In this document: piece after piece, positions 12,561-12,939 of the stretch | How the letters are laid out: each line of letters begins with the position of its first letter | Position numbering within the stretch: the first letter of the stretch is position 1 | Origin: Anaerolineales bacterium | Lineage (GTDB): Bacteria > Chloroflexota > Anaerolineae > Anaerolineales > Villigracilaceae | Direction of reading: 5' to 3' | Length of the DNA: 12,939 nt | NCBI GenBank assembly: GCA_017882065.1 | Contig: JADGQD010000037.1 | Location: forward strand, 1-12,939 | The notes under the pieces: generated by a model | What the model saw: the letters and a program-made list of their open reading frames with translations, nothing else | Told to the model about the DNA's origin: nothing | Database searches by the model: none | Position numbers and translations under genes: made by a program

Positions 12561-12939
12561 ATGAATTGGCTTGAAGTTTCCCTGACCGTCAACGGCGAAC
12601 TGGCAGAAGCCGTGGCCGACGTGCTGACGCGTTTTGCACCCAATGGGGTGACTACCGAGCAGACAGTGGATTTTGTCAATGATGAGGACGAGGGTACGCC
12701 GGTCGGACCGATCACCGTACGCGCCTACCTGGTGGCGGATGAAAAACTCGAAGAGAGGCGTCAGAAACTGGAAGAATCCCTTTACTATTTGGGAATGATC
12801 CAGCCTTTGCCCGCGCCGATCTTCACCCCGCTGGCGGACCAGAACTGGATGGAAGCCTGGAAGGTACGCTACCATCCGATCCCAATTGGCAAGCGACTCA
12901 TCATCGTTCCGGCCTGGCTCGAATCGCCGGATGCCTCCC
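12561..12939 (+). CDS. prmA: Ribosomal protein L11 methyltransferase, N-terminal part (cut by window end)
   Basis: The frame opens with ATG directly after the dnaJ stop and runs off the window after 126 codons. MNWLEVSLTVNGELAEAVAD is the family's N-terminal L11-recognition domain. The most specific block is DQNWMEAWKVRYHPIPIG followed by KRLIIVPAW, at about residues 93-119, the conserved linker region just before the methyltransferase domain. PrmA methylates several amino groups of ribosomal protein L11. GGGAGGG eight bases before the ATG is a strong binding site overlapping the dnaJ end. dnaJ-prmA order is common in Firmicutes and related phyla. The AdoMet-binding domain lies outside, so its integrity is unknown. 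Confidence 0.93.
   Translation, partial: MNWLEVSLTVNGELAEAVADVLTRFAPNGVTTEQTVDFVNDEDEGTPVGPITVRAYLVADEKLEERRQKLEESLYYLGMIQPLPAPIFTPLADQNWMEAWKVRYHPIPIGKRLIIVPAWLESPDAS

Overview
The window is a piece of a bacterial chromosome with moderately high GC that looks like a member of the Chloroflexota, probably an Anaerolineae-like lineage. This is inferred from the gene families and from the hrcA-grpE-dnaK-dnaJ-prmA order behind a CIRCE operator; no single marker proves it. There are 14 complete protein genes, one partial protein gene at the right edge, and three structural RNAs. Two of these RNAs, tmRNA and RNase P RNA, are non-coding and would be missed by an ORF-based reading. I see no prophage, insertion sequence, CRISPR array or clear horizontally acquired island.

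Layout from left to right. Positions 1-98 (minus strand) are the 5' end of tmRNA (ssrA), cut off by the window edge. A tandem GGGA...TCCC hairpin repeat lies in the tmRNA precursor leader. Next comes a divergent promoter pair whose -10 boxes are only six bases apart. To the right, an ECF-type sigma factor and a small one-helix membrane protein form a plus-strand operon ending in a strong terminator at 1148. Converging on it is a minus-strand pair, a helical protein of unknown function translationally coupled to a glutaredoxin-like protein with only the first Cys of its CxxC. Positions 1825-2004 carry four related copies of a 26-27 bp repeat, two direct and two inverted. The RNase P RNA gene (rnpB, minus strand, 2043-2424) follows, back-to-back with rubrerythrin on the plus strand.

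The minus-strand operon at 3169-5736 encodes a 99-residue protein, a C-terminally anchored NERD-like protein lacking the nuclease residues, an ALG5/DPM1-type glycosyltransferase and RNase HII. The genes are tightly packed or overlapping. Two tandem 12-bp palindromes overlap the predicted promoter, which suggests a dedicated repressor. tRNA-Pro(UGG), with its own promoter and terminator, separates this operon from the plus-strand pair galE and an M50 (site-2 protease-like) membrane metalloprotease, which overlap as TAATG.

The right half (7705 to the end) is the class I heat-shock operon: a promoter, a perfect CIRCE, hrcA, grpE, dnaK, dnaJ and the start of prmA. HrcA represses its own operon through CIRCE, while GrpE, DnaK and DnaJ form the Hsp70 folding machine. 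Two structured spacers interrupt the operon: a 75-nt hairpin element between grpE and dnaK, and a short perfect hairpin between dnaK and dnaJ. The core gene content is ordinary. The parts most worth a second look are the repeats and regulatory DNA at 101-178, 1825-2004, 5751-5794 and 9414-9488, and the NERD-like/glycosyltransferase operon.
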